Assembly: GCA_049889355.1 (NCBI GenBank)
Contig: JBMHDN010000040.1
Span: 1-64,000 of the forward strand
DNA: 64,000 nucleotides
Reading direction: 5' to 3'
DNA from: JBMHDN01 sp049889355
GTDB lineage: Bacteria > Pseudomonadota > Alphaproteobacteria > Puniceispirillales > Puniceispirillaceae
Of this stretch, positions 35,161 through 43,749 are shown in pieces. Made by a program: the position numbers and the translations under genes. How positions within the stretch are numbered: position 1 is the stretch's first letter; every line of letters begins with the position of its first letter. The notes under the pieces were generated by a model. The model searched no databases and was not told the DNA's origin. It saw nothing but the letters and a program-made list of their open reading frames with translations.

Positions 35161-36284
35161 TATATATCTTCTGAAACTTCTTTGTTTCTGATCTGGAAAA
35201 ATTGCGCCAGATCACCAGATTGACTCAAGAAAAGCGCCAGTTTCAGCTGTTTTTCAATCTCATCCAGCTGCGCCATAAAAGCGGCTGGCCGAAGTGTCTT
35301 ATGTGACGCATGAGGCACTGAGGGGCCTTTTTCAGGCCCAATAAGGGCTTTCAGGAGCGGGCCTGCCATACCCGCCAAATCTGCCCCCAGATAGAGTGCG
35401 CGTGCGATGTCGAGCCCATGGCGCACCCCGCCTGACCCAATCAGGCAAGCCGCTGGCAAGGCACGACGCAGCTGGCGCACCGCCTCAGGCGTTGGAATGC
35501 CTATATCCAGAAATGGACTGAGCCAGTCTGCCTCATCTCCTTCATGGCGGGCTGCTTCGATACGAGTCCAATTTGTCCCGCCAAGCCCAGCCACGTCAAA
35601 ATGCGTGACGCCCTCATCCCAGAGCTGTCTTGCCACTTCGGCGCTCAAGCCCGCACCTACTTCCTTGATTAAAATAGGGCAGGGGAGCTTGATCACCGCC
35701 TCGGCGATTGCCTCTCTCACCCCGCGCCAATCTGTCTCGCCTTCTGGCTGAGCAGCTTCTTGCAACGGGTTCAAATGGATGGCGAGCGCGTCTGCTTCCA
35801 GGCAATCTACCGCTGCTTTGGCCATATCCAGCCCGCCTGGCTGTGCCAGTTGGACCCCGCCCAGATTACCAATTAACACCCCTTTTGGGTTGAGCCGGCG
35901 TAAATATGACTGATCGCGTCCTGCCCCATTATTGGCCGCCAGGCTGGCCCGCTGTGAGCCGATGCCAAGGGCAATTTGCGCCTCTGCAGCCAATTCGGCG
36001 AGGCTGGCATTAATCGCATCTGCAAAATCAGTACCGCCTGTCATGCCAGTGATCATCAGCGGCATGGAGAGTGGCTTACCTAAAAAATCTGTCTGTACCG
36101 AGATATCCGCCAGATTACATTCTGGCAGGGCATGATAAGGCAAGGTGATATCATCAAACCCATTGGGCTTGTCGCTCAGTGCCAGCGGGTCGAGCGCCAG
36201 GGCAATATGCTTATCTTTGCGCAGAGCTGCCTGCGCATCAGCTTGCTGCTTTGATCTTGTCGCTAAATGCGGGTTACCTTGCAT
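35160..36284 (-). CDS. fni: Isopentenyl-diphosphate delta-isomerase, type 2 (FMN-dependent)
   Basis: Interconverts IPP and DMAPP, balancing C5 units for GGPP and carotenoid synthesis. The 374-residue protein is of the FMN/NAD(P)H-dependent type 2, with RKDKHIALAL, MPLMITGMTGG, GIGSQRASL, the flavin-site LIKEVGAGLS and IGSGGVRHGLD. It is the last gene of the crt operon, 11 bp downstream of blh. AAGGGC precedes the ATG. The family is often annotated idi or idi2. Confidence 0.95.
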   Translation of the reverse strand: MQGNPHLATRSKQQADAQAALRKDKHIALALDPLALSDKPNGFDDITLPYHALPECNLADISVQTDFLGKPLSMPLMITGMTGGTDFADAINASLAELAAEAQIALGIGSQRASLAANNGAGRDQSYLRRLNPKGVLIGNLGGVQLAQPGGLDMAKAAVDCLEADALAIHLNPLQEAAQPEGETDWRGVREAIAEAVIKLPCPILIKEVGAGLSAEVARQLWDEGVTHFDVAGLGGTNWTRIEAARHEGDEADWLSPFLDIGIPTPEAVRQLRRALPAACLIGSGGVRHGLDIARALYLGADLAGMAGPLLKALIGPEKGPSVPHASHKTLRPAAFMAQLDEIEKQLKLALFLSQSGDLAQFFQIRNKEVSEDI

Positions 36285-36295
36285 GGCTCATGCCC

Positions 36296-37138
36296 TTATT
36301 TTGCCTGTGACTTAAACGCATCAGGTCGCCAGATACTATCGATTAAAATCATATGCGGGACAGTCAGTGCCGCCAGCCCGATGAAAATCACCTGCAACAT
36401 GGCTGGTTCTGCACCAATTTGTGGCGTGAGCCAGAAATAGCCAGCAACTGCCCCAAACCAGCTGGCCAGTGTGAGTGCAGATGCCCCAAGTAATATCGGC
36501 CCGGTATCCATCTTAGCCCGCAAGGATCGCCAGATGGCCTGCATATGGTTGCGGCTATGAACCAGACAGAAATATAGGGCAAAGCCAACCAGCGGCGGCA
36601 ATATTATCAGGGCACAGGTGAGCGCTAAAAATTCCAGAAAATCAGGCCGCAGCGCTGGGGTTAAAATCGCATGACCTGCCATATTGCCAATCGCCATGAT
36701 CCAGAACAAACCTGCCAGCTTCATATAAGGCCAAAAGACGCTCGTATCAGTGATGCCAAGCTGGGCAAAAATCCACTGTACTTCGCTGGCATGAATAAGC
36801 GGCAGCAATATCACCACCAGCCCGCCACGGCTGATGATATGGGCCACCCGCATCGGCTGAGCCTGCAGGCTGGCTGCATCACCCAGACCAAAATGGACCA
36901 GCGATATCAGCAAAAACCCCAATAGAGACCAAGACGGGAACATCAGCCAGAGCCAGATAATCAGCGCACTCAAAGCCAGATAGCTGATAATAAAGACCAG
37001 CATCGGCCCCAGCTTGTTCCAGCCAAGGCGGATAGCCACCGCCGCATCAAATGCGCCATGTGGCAGCCCGACCAACAACACCGCCAGCAAGGCCAGCCTG
37101 TCTGCTATCCCCAGACCTGTTAAAAGCGGCTCTGTCAT
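36296..37138 (-). CDS. blh: Beta-carotene 15,15'-dioxygenase (Brp/Blh family)
   Basis: Cleaves beta-carotene into two retinals, the chromophore of the neighbouring proteorhodopsin. The 280 residues form a polytopic membrane protein with the family histidines: H27 in GLPHGAFDA, H82 in SLVHFGLGD, and a late pair spaced by four in LVHSRNHMQA. These match the iron-ligand pattern described for bacterial Blh. Its ATG overlaps the crtY stop by 4 bp. Its presence makes the retinal pathway complete in this window. Confidence 0.95.
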   Translation of the reverse strand: MTEPLLTGLGIADRLALLAVLLVGLPHGAFDAAVAIRLGWNKLGPMLVFIISYLALSALIIWLWLMFPSWSLLGFLLISLVHFGLGDAASLQAQPMRVAHIISRGGLVVILLPLIHASEVQWIFAQLGITDTSVFWPYMKLAGLFWIMAIGNMAGHAILTPALRPDFLEFLALTCALIILPPLVGFALYFCLVHSRNHMQAIWRSLRAKMDTGPILLGASALTLASWFGAVAGYFWLTPQIGAEPAMLQVIFIGLAALTVPHMILIDSIWRPDAFKSQAK

Positions 37139-38307
37139 GGCTGTACCTCTGCCCTGCCATTTTTTGTCTGGCCAGCCTGTGTCTCACGCACACTCGGCTG
37201 CCGCGATAGGATCTCAGACAGCCCAGCTTTGATAAAGGGCCATTTTGGCATCGCCAGAATAATGCTGGCCAGATCTGATAAGCGGGCTTCCCCAGACATG
37301 AAACGGGCCATCGCATCGCCATCTAATTGGCAGGCCATGGCGATAAATAAATCAGGGCCCAGTTCAGGTCTTTGCCTCAGGACTTGCAAAAACACAGCAT
37401 CCATCCAGAGATCCATCCGGCTATGAACAGCTTGTGGTGCGCTAAGGCCCTTATGCGTCATCATCTGGGCGATTTGCTTTTGAATAAAGGCAAAGGCATA
37501 GCCAGAAGAAGGCCGGATTGCCCCGCCATTGCCGCCAAGCCCTATCAGACCCTCTTGATGGCTGGCCACAGGTCCCATCGGAATTTGCCCAGCTTCCTCA
37601 CGCCTGATCTCGAAATCATCTAACCCGAAATGAGCCGCCAGATAGGTTTTAATATTCTGCCGATAAATGTCATGAGATAACGGCATATGGCTGAAATAGG
37701 TGGATTCAACCAGCGCCTCATGCGCCGAAAAAGGCAAGAGATAGATAAAATGTAGCCCGTCTTTCTGAGAGACTCTGAAATCCATCAAAATAGCGGTATC
37801 AGGGTCAAAGAGGGGCTCTTTACTGCGCACTTCCTGACCTAGAAAATGCTGCCAGAGGATATCAGGGGCAGGGCGTGGCGGCCGGCTGTCATAAATCTGA
37901 TCTGCGCGCAGGTGATGTGCCGGTGTCCGGATGGCTTGCACATCAACCGCCTCAGCCTGTTCTTTCAGCCAGATGAGCGGGCTGTCTTCTAACTTGTCTG
38001 TGCAATGAGCTAGCCATTTATGGCTGTCCAAGAGATGATAGGGATGGGCAGTACTGTGATGGGTAATGCACTGGTCAGCATTGATAAATTGCCATTTGGT
38101 CCATTTTTTGCGGGCCAGCCCAGCGGCGTCATCCAGCCAAGGCATCTGCCAGAACCCCCAGCCATGGGTAGGGCGCCTATCAGCTGGTCCTATCAGCGCA
38201 ATTTTTTCGGGCGCGCACGCTGCCTGTCTTGGCCTGTCAGCCAGCTTTGCCGCCAGCGATAATCCGGCACAGCCAGCCCCTAAAATGACGTGTTCCACCT
38301 GCATCAC
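37135..38307 (-). CDS. crtY: Lycopene beta-cyclase (CrtY type)
   Basis: Makes both beta-ionone rings of beta-carotene from lycopene. The 390 residues begin with an FAD/NAD-binding fold (EHVILGAGCAGLSLAAKLA) and contain the CrtY-type pattern with FLGQEV, SLPFSAHEALVESTYFS-like sequence (here LLPFSAHEALVE) and LGGNGGAIRPSSGYAFAFI. ATGA overlaps with crtB upstream and blh downstream show tight coupling. The length is as expected for CrtY. Confidence 0.95.
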   Translation of the reverse strand: MMQVEHVILGAGCAGLSLAAKLADRPRQAACAPEKIALIGPADRRPTHGWGFWQMPWLDDAAGLARKKWTKWQFINADQCITHHSTAHPYHLLDSHKWLAHCTDKLEDSPLIWLKEQAEAVDVQAIRTPAHHLRADQIYDSRPPRPAPDILWQHFLGQEVRSKEPLFDPDTAILMDFRVSQKDGLHFIYLLPFSAHEALVESTYFSHMPLSHDIYRQNIKTYLAAHFGLDDFEIRREEAGQIPMGPVASHQEGLIGLGGNGGAIRPSSGYAFAFIQKQIAQMMTHKGLSAPQAVHSRMDLWMDAVFLQVLRQRPELGPDLFIAMACQLDGDAMARFMSGEARLSDLASIILAMPKWPFIKAGLSEILSRQPSVRETQAGQTKNGRAEVQP

Positions 38308-39305
38308 CGGCCTTCCTTTCCGGCTGTTTGTATCTCAACCTTAGGCAGGGTAAAGCCGATATGCAGCGAGGCATCATGTGTTATATCCAGACTATCCGGG
38401 CCAGTGCGCCGGCCTTTGAGATGAGAAAGCGCAGCCAGGCTGGCGGTTATTTTCTCAGCCTTGCTGGTTACAACCCGCCCATCATGCCAGGCCAGATTTT
38501 TGCGCCGCAATTTCTGGCCAATCTCACCATATACCATCGCTGCAATGCTGATCGCCAGCCTGGCGCGCAATGGCAAATAAGCTAGCCCCTTTCGGCCACT
38601 TTCATAATAAATATCAGCCCGCTTTAACAGCTGGTCCACACCGCTGGTGATCCTATTGGCTGTGTCGCCCGCCGGCTGGTGGGCAGCGGCGGTGATATCC
38701 TCTGGCGTCAGCGCCCCGACCCAGCTTGCAGGCAGATAACGCCGGCCCATTTTGGCATCTTCCAGCACATCACGCGCAATATTGGTGAGCTGCATCGCAA
38801 TGCCCATATCCACGGCAAAGGCAAAGGCGTCCTTATCATGACAGCCAAGGACCGGACACATCATCAGCCCAACTGTCCCCGCCACCTGATAGCTATATCG
38901 GATGAGGGCAGCTTCATCAGATAACGCAACTTCTGTTTGATCAGCCATCAAGCCGTTCAGCAAATCAACCAGTGCCGCACGCGGAATATGATTATCAGAG
39001 ATGAAGCGATTAAATGGAGCCAGCAGCGGATCAGACAAAGCTGCGCCTCTATCCAGCTCGCGCTTTGTGCGGGCCAGCCGCTCGGGCCCGCTTGTGATAT
39101 CGCCATCTGCCATATCGTCCAAGATGCGGCATAGATGATAGAGTTTTGCGGCTGCCTTGCCTGTCTCGGCCCCCAGCACGCGTCCTGCCCAGTTGAAACT
39201 GCGGCCATGGCGGCTCAGAATATCGGCTGAATGGCCCTGATAGGCACTATCTGATCTCTCAGAGCCGAGAAAAGGGGTGTCATTTTGAATGAGTTCAGTC
39301 ATCAA
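38304..39305 (-). CDS. crtB: Phytoene synthase
   Basis: Joins two GGPP to give 15-cis-phytoene. The 333 residues carry the first aspartate-rich motif RILDDMAD (D63, D64, D67) and the second LTNIARDVLEDAKMGRRYLP, the trans-isoprenyl diphosphate head-to-head signature. The gene starts 14 bp after crtI and overlaps crtY by 4 bp. Two adjacent ATGs are possible at 39305 and 39302. Confidence 0.97.
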   Translation of the reverse strand: MMTELIQNDTPFLGSERSDSAYQGHSADILSRHGRSFNWAGRVLGAETGKAAAKLYHLCRILDDMADGDITSGPERLARTKRELDRGAALSDPLLAPFNRFISDNHIPRAALVDLLNGLMADQTEVALSDEAALIRYSYQVAGTVGLMMCPVLGCHDKDAFAFAVDMGIAMQLTNIARDVLEDAKMGRRYLPASWVGALTPEDITAAAHQPAGDTANRITSGVDQLLKRADIYYESGRKGLAYLPLRARLAISIAAMVYGEIGQKLRRKNLAWHDGRVVTSKAEKITASLAALSHLKGRRTGPDSLDITHDASLHIGFTLPKVEIQTAGKEGR

Positions 39306-39319
39306 TCCCCCCTTTTGAT

Positions 39320-40864
39320 TCAGCTTGATTGTTTCTGTTCTTCTGCCTCGACCAGTTTTTCAACAACTTTGGCAGAGCACAGAACGCCTGGCATGCCAGC
39401 TCCGGGATGCGCACCTGCTGCCGAGAAATACAGATTCTCTAAATGCGGGTCCTGATTATGATATCTGAACCACGCAGATTGCGCAAAAATCGGTGCAATG
39501 GAGAAGCCGGCCCCATGGGTAGAACGGTAATCACGTTTGAAATCTTCTGGTCCCATCCAGAAATCCGAACGGATATGGTTTTTCAAATCAGGCAAAATGG
39601 TGTTGTCCAATGCCGCCACAATCCGGTCGCGCAAGGCAGGCCCTTCCACAGACCAGTCCACATCCCCTTGTAGGTTTGGCACCGGACAGAGCACATAAAA
39701 ACTATCATGCCCGTCAGGGGCAAAGCTGCTATCTGTTGCAGTGGGGCGGTGCAGATAGAGTGAAAAATCATCTGCCAGTATTTTCTTATCAAAAATATCT
39801 TTCAGCAAGCTCTCATAACGCTTACCCATCCAGATGGTATGGTGGGCAATATCGCCATAGCTCTTATCTGTCCCAAAAAACAGCACAAACAGCCCCATTG
39901 AATATTTGGTCAGCGCCTCTGGGATCGGTTTTTTGATTTGTTGTTTGGCAGAGGCCAGCATTTCGCGATAGACGGTTGGCGGGTCTGCATTGCAAATCAC
40001 GTAATCAGCTGCCAGCTTTTGCCCGTCGCTCAAGACCACGCCTGTGGCCCGTTTGCCTTGGGTGGTGATCTGCACCACATCTGCACCCGTGCGGATATCA
40101 ATCTTCTGACGTTCCATCAGTGCACGCAGACCTGCCACCAGCGCCCCTGTCCCGCCTTTACAAAAATACACACCCCATTTGCGCTCCAGATAATGGATAA
40201 GCGCATAAATCGAGGTGGTGTTGAACGGATTGCCACCTACCAAAAGCGGATGAATGGAAAAAGCCTGGCGTAAATGCGGTTCCTTGATATGGGCATTGAC
40301 CAGCCCGGCCACTGATTTCCAGCTTTTCAGCTTCAGCAAAGAGGGGATCTGGGCCAGCATGCTGCCCAGCCGGTGAAAAGGCTTATCGGCCAGCTTTTCA
40401 AATCCAATCTCAAAAATCGCCTTAGAGGTCGCGACCAGCCTATCATAGCCTTTGATATCTGCCGGGTTGAATTTGGCAATTTCAGCGTGGGTGTCTTCTA
40501 AAGATGGCCGGTAATCAAAGCTCTTGCCTGACGGCTCAAAATAAAAGCGATACCAAGGGTCAAGCGGGATAAAATCCAGATGATCGCTGCGCGTCTCGCC
40601 AAATAATGCATAAAGCTCGTCAAACAAAAAAGGCGCAGTGATAACCGTTGGGCCGGCATCATGACGATACCCATCTTTTTCAAAGACTTGTGCACGCCCA
40701 CCAACCGCATCCAGCCGTTCCAGCAAGATAACCTCATGGCCGCGCGCACGCATCCGCAAAGCGGCTGCGATTCCGCCAAAGCCAGAGCCGATAACAATTG
40801 TACGCGGCGCGGTTTTCACCATGCCAGCCGTGTCATTTTTTGAATGATAAGATAGCCCGTCCAT
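39320..40864 (-). CDS. crtI: Phytoene desaturase (CrtI type)
   Basis: FAD-dependent desaturase/isomerase that converts phytoene to lycopene. The dinucleotide motif VIGSGFGGIAAALRMRARGHEV and GGRAQVFEKDGYRHDAGPTVI lie at the N-terminus, and the C-terminal carotenoid-binding signature contains HPGAGMPGVLCSAK. About 514 residues from the ATG at 40864; another ATG at 40822 is equally able to start just before the FAD motif, so the exact start is open. The frame has an upstream TTG (40885) that looks less likely. Confidence 0.95.
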   Translation of the reverse strand: MDGLSYHSKNDTAGMVKTAPRTIVIGSGFGGIAAALRMRARGHEVILLERLDAVGGRAQVFEKDGYRHDAGPTVITAPFLFDELYALFGETRSDHLDFIPLDPWYRFYFEPSGKSFDYRPSLEDTHAEIAKFNPADIKGYDRLVATSKAIFEIGFEKLADKPFHRLGSMLAQIPSLLKLKSWKSVAGLVNAHIKEPHLRQAFSIHPLLVGGNPFNTTSIYALIHYLERKWGVYFCKGGTGALVAGLRALMERQKIDIRTGADVVQITTQGKRATGVVLSDGQKLAADYVICNADPPTVYREMLASAKQQIKKPIPEALTKYSMGLFVLFFGTDKSYGDIAHHTIWMGKRYESLLKDIFDKKILADDFSLYLHRPTATDSSFAPDGHDSFYVLCPVPNLQGDVDWSVEGPALRDRIVAALDNTILPDLKNHIRSDFWMGPEDFKRDYRSTHGAGFSIAPIFAQSAWFRYHNQDPHLENLYFSAAGAHPGAGMPGVLCSAKVVEKLVEAEEQKQSS

Positions 40865-40946
40865 AACTCTTATAGCCTGCAACACGAAAATTGGATCATA
40901 TCAACCCTCAGAAGCTAGGTGCTGACATATCGGTGAATAGGCGTGA

Positions 40947-42044
40947 TTAGCCACAATGTTTGAAAATCTGCTGACAGGTTTTTTTCAGCTGCTGCTCGAT
41001 AGGCCCCAGAACCAACAACATTTCGGCTGGCATCCGGGCAGACCATTCTTCTGCTGTATCCAGCATTTTCATCATCTGTCCGGCGGTTTTGGACAAGGCA
41101 GATGATTTGGCGATTTGGGTCTGCCAATAGCTGGCTTCATCGCGATTATCAAGCGGTGCGTCTAGCCAGGCACGGAACCGGTCTGCTTCTTTTAAGGTCA
41201 GCAAGCTGATGAACTGGACAATCACTGCATTTGGCGCGCGGCGTAAGAGATCAGATGCCGGGCTCTGGGCGCCATCTGTGCCCAGTATATTCTGGATATC
41301 ATTGGCGATTTGATAACAGGTGCCAGCCGCATTGAAAAACAAGGTCAGCGGATGCAAAAACGCATCTTGGCCTGCCAGACGCGCGACCCCTTCAACAGGG
41401 GCGATAAAGAGCGGTGCGGTTTTACCAGAGCTGATTTCAAGATAACGCAGCCAATCTGGATAGCTGGTCTTTTCAAACTCCATCGCCTGCCCTGTGGTGG
41501 TACGCGACATATGACCAGCCAGCACGCCGGCCAGTTCCGGGCAATTCCCTTTCATCCCAGCACGTGCAGCCGCTGCAAAGCTCTCTGCAATCAGCCAATC
41601 ACCCAAAGCCAGTGCTGTGTCTCGGCCAAATTCGGCCCAGACTGAAGCGCGGCCGCGGCGGGTGCGGTCATCATCACATAAATCATCATGTACCAGAGAC
41701 GCATTATGCAAAAACTCAACCGCTAGCGCCCAGTCCAATGTCGCGTCCAGCAAGATATCTGCGCCAAGCGATGAGGTAGGTCTGGTGAGCAGGGCACTGG
41801 CAATCGCCATACGTGCCCGCAGCATCTTGCCAGGCTCGGCGAAATGATGCGCGGCTGCGGCATGCAGCGGATGCTCGCCAGATGGCAGACGCGACATGCA
41901 GGCTTTTTTGAAATCCTGCATATAGGTCACCAGCTCAGCTTCAAAGAGCGCTTTTTGTGCCAGCTCTGCCTTATGGCCATCACCTGCAGGCTGGATCAGC
42001 AGTGTGTCTGCTGATGTCGCGCTTTGTGTGAGGCTGTCTGGCAT
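40947..42044 (-). CDS. crtE: Geranylgeranyl diphosphate synthase-like prenyltransferase
   Basis: Expected to make GGPP for CrtB. The 365 residues show the polyprenyl synthase fold: GKMLRARM, the first aspartate-rich motif HDDLCDDDRTRRG (D120, D121, D124-126) and a GQAMEF helix. The second motif, normally DDxxD, reads YQIANDIQN (N248, D249, N252), so one of its metal-binding aspartates and the last aspartate are replaced by asparagine. Function is assigned from operon position and family; product length and activity are less certain than for the other crt genes. It is the first gene of the crt operon after the proteorhodopsin terminator. Confidence 0.85.
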   Translation of the reverse strand: MPDSLTQSATSADTLLIQPAGDGHKAELAQKALFEAELVTYMQDFKKACMSRLPSGEHPLHAAAAHHFAEPGKMLRARMAIASALLTRPTSSLGADILLDATLDWALAVEFLHNASLVHDDLCDDDRTRRGRASVWAEFGRDTALALGDWLIAESFAAAARAGMKGNCPELAGVLAGHMSRTTTGQAMEFEKTSYPDWLRYLEISSGKTAPLFIAPVEGVARLAGQDAFLHPLTLFFNAAGTCYQIANDIQNILGTDGAQSPASDLLRRAPNAVIVQFISLLTLKEADRFRAWLDAPLDNRDEASYWQTQIAKSSALSKTAGQMMKMLDTAEEWSARMPAEMLLVLGPIEQQLKKTCQQIFKHCG

Positions 42045-42159
42045 GGTGTTTCGGGCTCAACTGGTTGGGTTTGGAAAAGAATTAAATAAAATCAAAAATC
42101 GAAAAATGGGTAAAAAAGTGGCGCGAAATGCGGGTTGAAAAAGGGAAGATGCCGGAAAA

Positions 42160-42193
42160 GAAAAAAAAGGAGGACCTGATATCAGGTCCTCCT
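42160..42193 (-). terminator. Perfect palindromic terminator after proteorhodopsin
   Basis: AGGAGGACCTGAT and ATCAGGTCCTCCT (42168-42193) form a 26-bp perfect palindrome only 10 bp after the stop. On the minus strand it is followed by eight T residues. It should terminate the rhodopsin transcript strongly before the crt operon. Confidence 0.9.
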
Positions 42194-42202
42194 CTTATTC
42201 AT

Positions 42203-42973
42203 TTACGCCTTGGCTTCTGATTCTGTCACAGCCACATTCCAGATGATAACACCGAATGCGATCTTGTTCAGAACGTCTGCCAGGTTGTAGATGATGTTCA
42301 GCGAATCCATGTCCGCACCACCGGCCATGTAGCCGAAGAAGTAACCCAGCGGGTAAATCGCCCAGCCGATGGTCACAATCCAGCGCATGGTTGAATAGGC
42401 TGACTTCACTGAAGCAGGAGCCTGCTCTGCTGCAACCTTGCCAGCTTCACCAGCAAAGATTTCATACAGAATGTATGCCCAACCAGCCATACCGATGATG
42501 AAGGCAACAGTTACGTTCATGTAACCTGCTTCACCCAGATAACCACCGATCAGCATGACCAGTGTACCGACTGTCAGGCGCCAGAATACGCCGCCAGATA
42601 CAGCGGTGATAGCACGCAGGATCAGGTAGAATTCGATCATCAGCAGTGGCACTGTGATCAGCCAGTCGATATAACGATATACGGTTGGTGTGTCGCCAGT
42701 GGCTACCCACACATCACGCATGTAGAAATAGTGGACAGCGGCAACCAATGTTACCAGACCTGATACGACCAGTGAGGTCTTCCACTTTGGTGCCACACGT
42801 GCAGTCTCTAAGAAGAAGAATGCAGTTGACGCCACCAGGGCCATAGAAATCAGCCAGAAGCTGATGCCTACAAAATCGTCCGACGCGAGGTTGGCATCTG
42901 CCATGGCCACGGCCGGTACAAGTGACAGCATAGCTGCCGGCATTGCAAATTTCATTGCAGTTTTAATTGACAT
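42203..42973 (-). CDS. Proteorhodopsin (green-absorbing, proton-pumping type)
   Basis: Light-driven outward proton pump with retinal bound to a lysine. The 256 residues begin with a signal peptide (about 1-25, ending AVAMA), then seven helices. Key residues match green proteorhodopsin: H81 (proton-acceptor partner), acceptor D103 in RYIDWLIT, T107, L111 at the spectral-tuning site (Leu means green), donor E114 in IEFYLIL, and K237 for the Schiff base in DVLNKIAFG. The D-T-E triad indicates a proton pump, not a sodium or chloride pump. TAGGAG precedes the ATG. The gene is monocistronic by virtue of the terminator behind it. The adjacent crt-blh operon supplies retinal. Confidence 0.98.
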   Translation of the reverse strand: MSIKTAMKFAMPAAMLSLVPAVAMADANLASDDFVGISFWLISMALVASTAFFFLETARVAPKWKTSLVVSGLVTLVAAVHYFYMRDVWVATGDTPTVYRYIDWLITVPLLMIEFYLILRAITAVSGGVFWRLTVGTLVMLIGGYLGEAGYMNVTVAFIIGMAGWAYILYEIFAGEAGKVAAEQAPASVKSAYSTMRWIVTIGWAIYPLGYFFGYMAGGADMDSLNIIYNLADVLNKIAFGVIIWNVAVTESEAKA

Positions 42974-43461
42974 AGGACACTCCTAAAAACGTCTCGTTCC
43001 AGAACGCCCTACTTTTTTGGTCACAGCCCGACCTCGGACTGAGCCTCCCCTAGCTCAAGAGACTAATGATAATTTCTCATCTGACAAGCATACTTAGCCT
43101 CTTGACCTCAAATTTTTGGCATCAATTTTTTAAACCACTGAAATAATTGAGAAAATAATAGAGCTTTCCATCTGTTAAAATATCTATTCAGCACGTCATA
43201 AACGATAATAGTATTATAAAAAACGCGTAAAAAGGGAAATTAGTGACAAAATGTAGCAGTTTTTTAGCTGATTTAGATAGGCAGCTAGCAGGGTGTGCGG
43301 CCTGGTTTAATGTGAATGCGCACCAATACCAAAATGTCTGTCTTAAAGCGTTATGAAAAAACCGCGCATCGCTGAACCAAACCGCCGCTCAGGCGGTATA
43401 AATTCATGGACCGGCTGATCATGGTTCAGCCGTATGAAAACACAGTTTGGGGGGTTAAACC
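42974..43461. other. Divergent intergenic region between proteorhodopsin and a small membrane protein
   Basis: A 488-bp AT-rich region. It has the proteorhodopsin leader on the left and a structured leader (43371-43440) of the small gene on the right. I cannot place clear -35/-10 boxes, and no further gene is seen. Confidence 0.6.
43371..43440 (+). promoter_or_regulatory. Structured leader upstream of the small membrane protein
   Basis: GCTGAACCA (43371-43379) pairs with TGGTTCAGC (43432-43440), enclosing a second hairpin ACCGCC-GCTCA-GGCGGT (43381-43397). The two nested stems end 9 nt before the G-rich ribosome site. They could be a regulatory RNA element or an operator palindrome; no known riboswitch is recognised. 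Confidence 0.5.
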
Positions 43462-43710
43462 ATGTTAGAAGATACAGTTTTATTAGGCGGGCTTGGCTTT
43501 TTAATTGTCGGCGGCGTTATTTGGTTCTTGCATGAGCAGGTGGAAAAATCCGGCTGGTCAACATCACGCAAACGCGTGGCCAATTATGTGCTGATGGGCC
43601 TGTTGGCTGGCCTTGCCATTTATATCATTGATTGGCATGCCAGCAGCTACAAGGCCGAAAATGCCCTGATGCTGCTGCCATTTCATGAGGCGATGCACCT
43701 GCTGGCTTAA
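43462..43710 (+). CDS. Small two-helix membrane protein, divergent to proteorhodopsin
   Basis: An 82-residue protein with two predicted membrane helices (about residues 6-23 and 41-59), a short basic cytoplasmic loop between them (HEQVEKSGWSTSRKRVAN) and a C-terminal tail with two further hydrophobic patches and three histidines. A very G-rich site, TTGGGGGGTTAAACC, sits before the ATG. I recognise no family. It shares its upstream region with the rhodopsin gene. A link to the rhodopsin (assembly, regulation) is only a guess from position. Confidence 0.7.
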   Translation: MLEDTVLLGGLGFLIVGGVIWFLHEQVEKSGWSTSRKRVANYVLMGLLAGLAIYIIDWHASSYKAENALMLLPFHEAMHLLA

Positions 43711-43749
43711 CACCAGCAGGTTGTATCTGATGTGCTTGAAGCAGATAGC

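Noticed and set aside
34793..35215. 140-residue minus-strand ORF in the idi-pstS spacer
   Set aside because: It runs across three hairpins and the Pho box side of the spacer, has low-complexity basic sequence and overlaps the end of idi; no ribosome site and no family features.
35407..35751. Antisense ORFs opposite idi and other long genes
   Set aside because: These are shadows of the real genes in GC-biased frames with no ribosome sites or family features.
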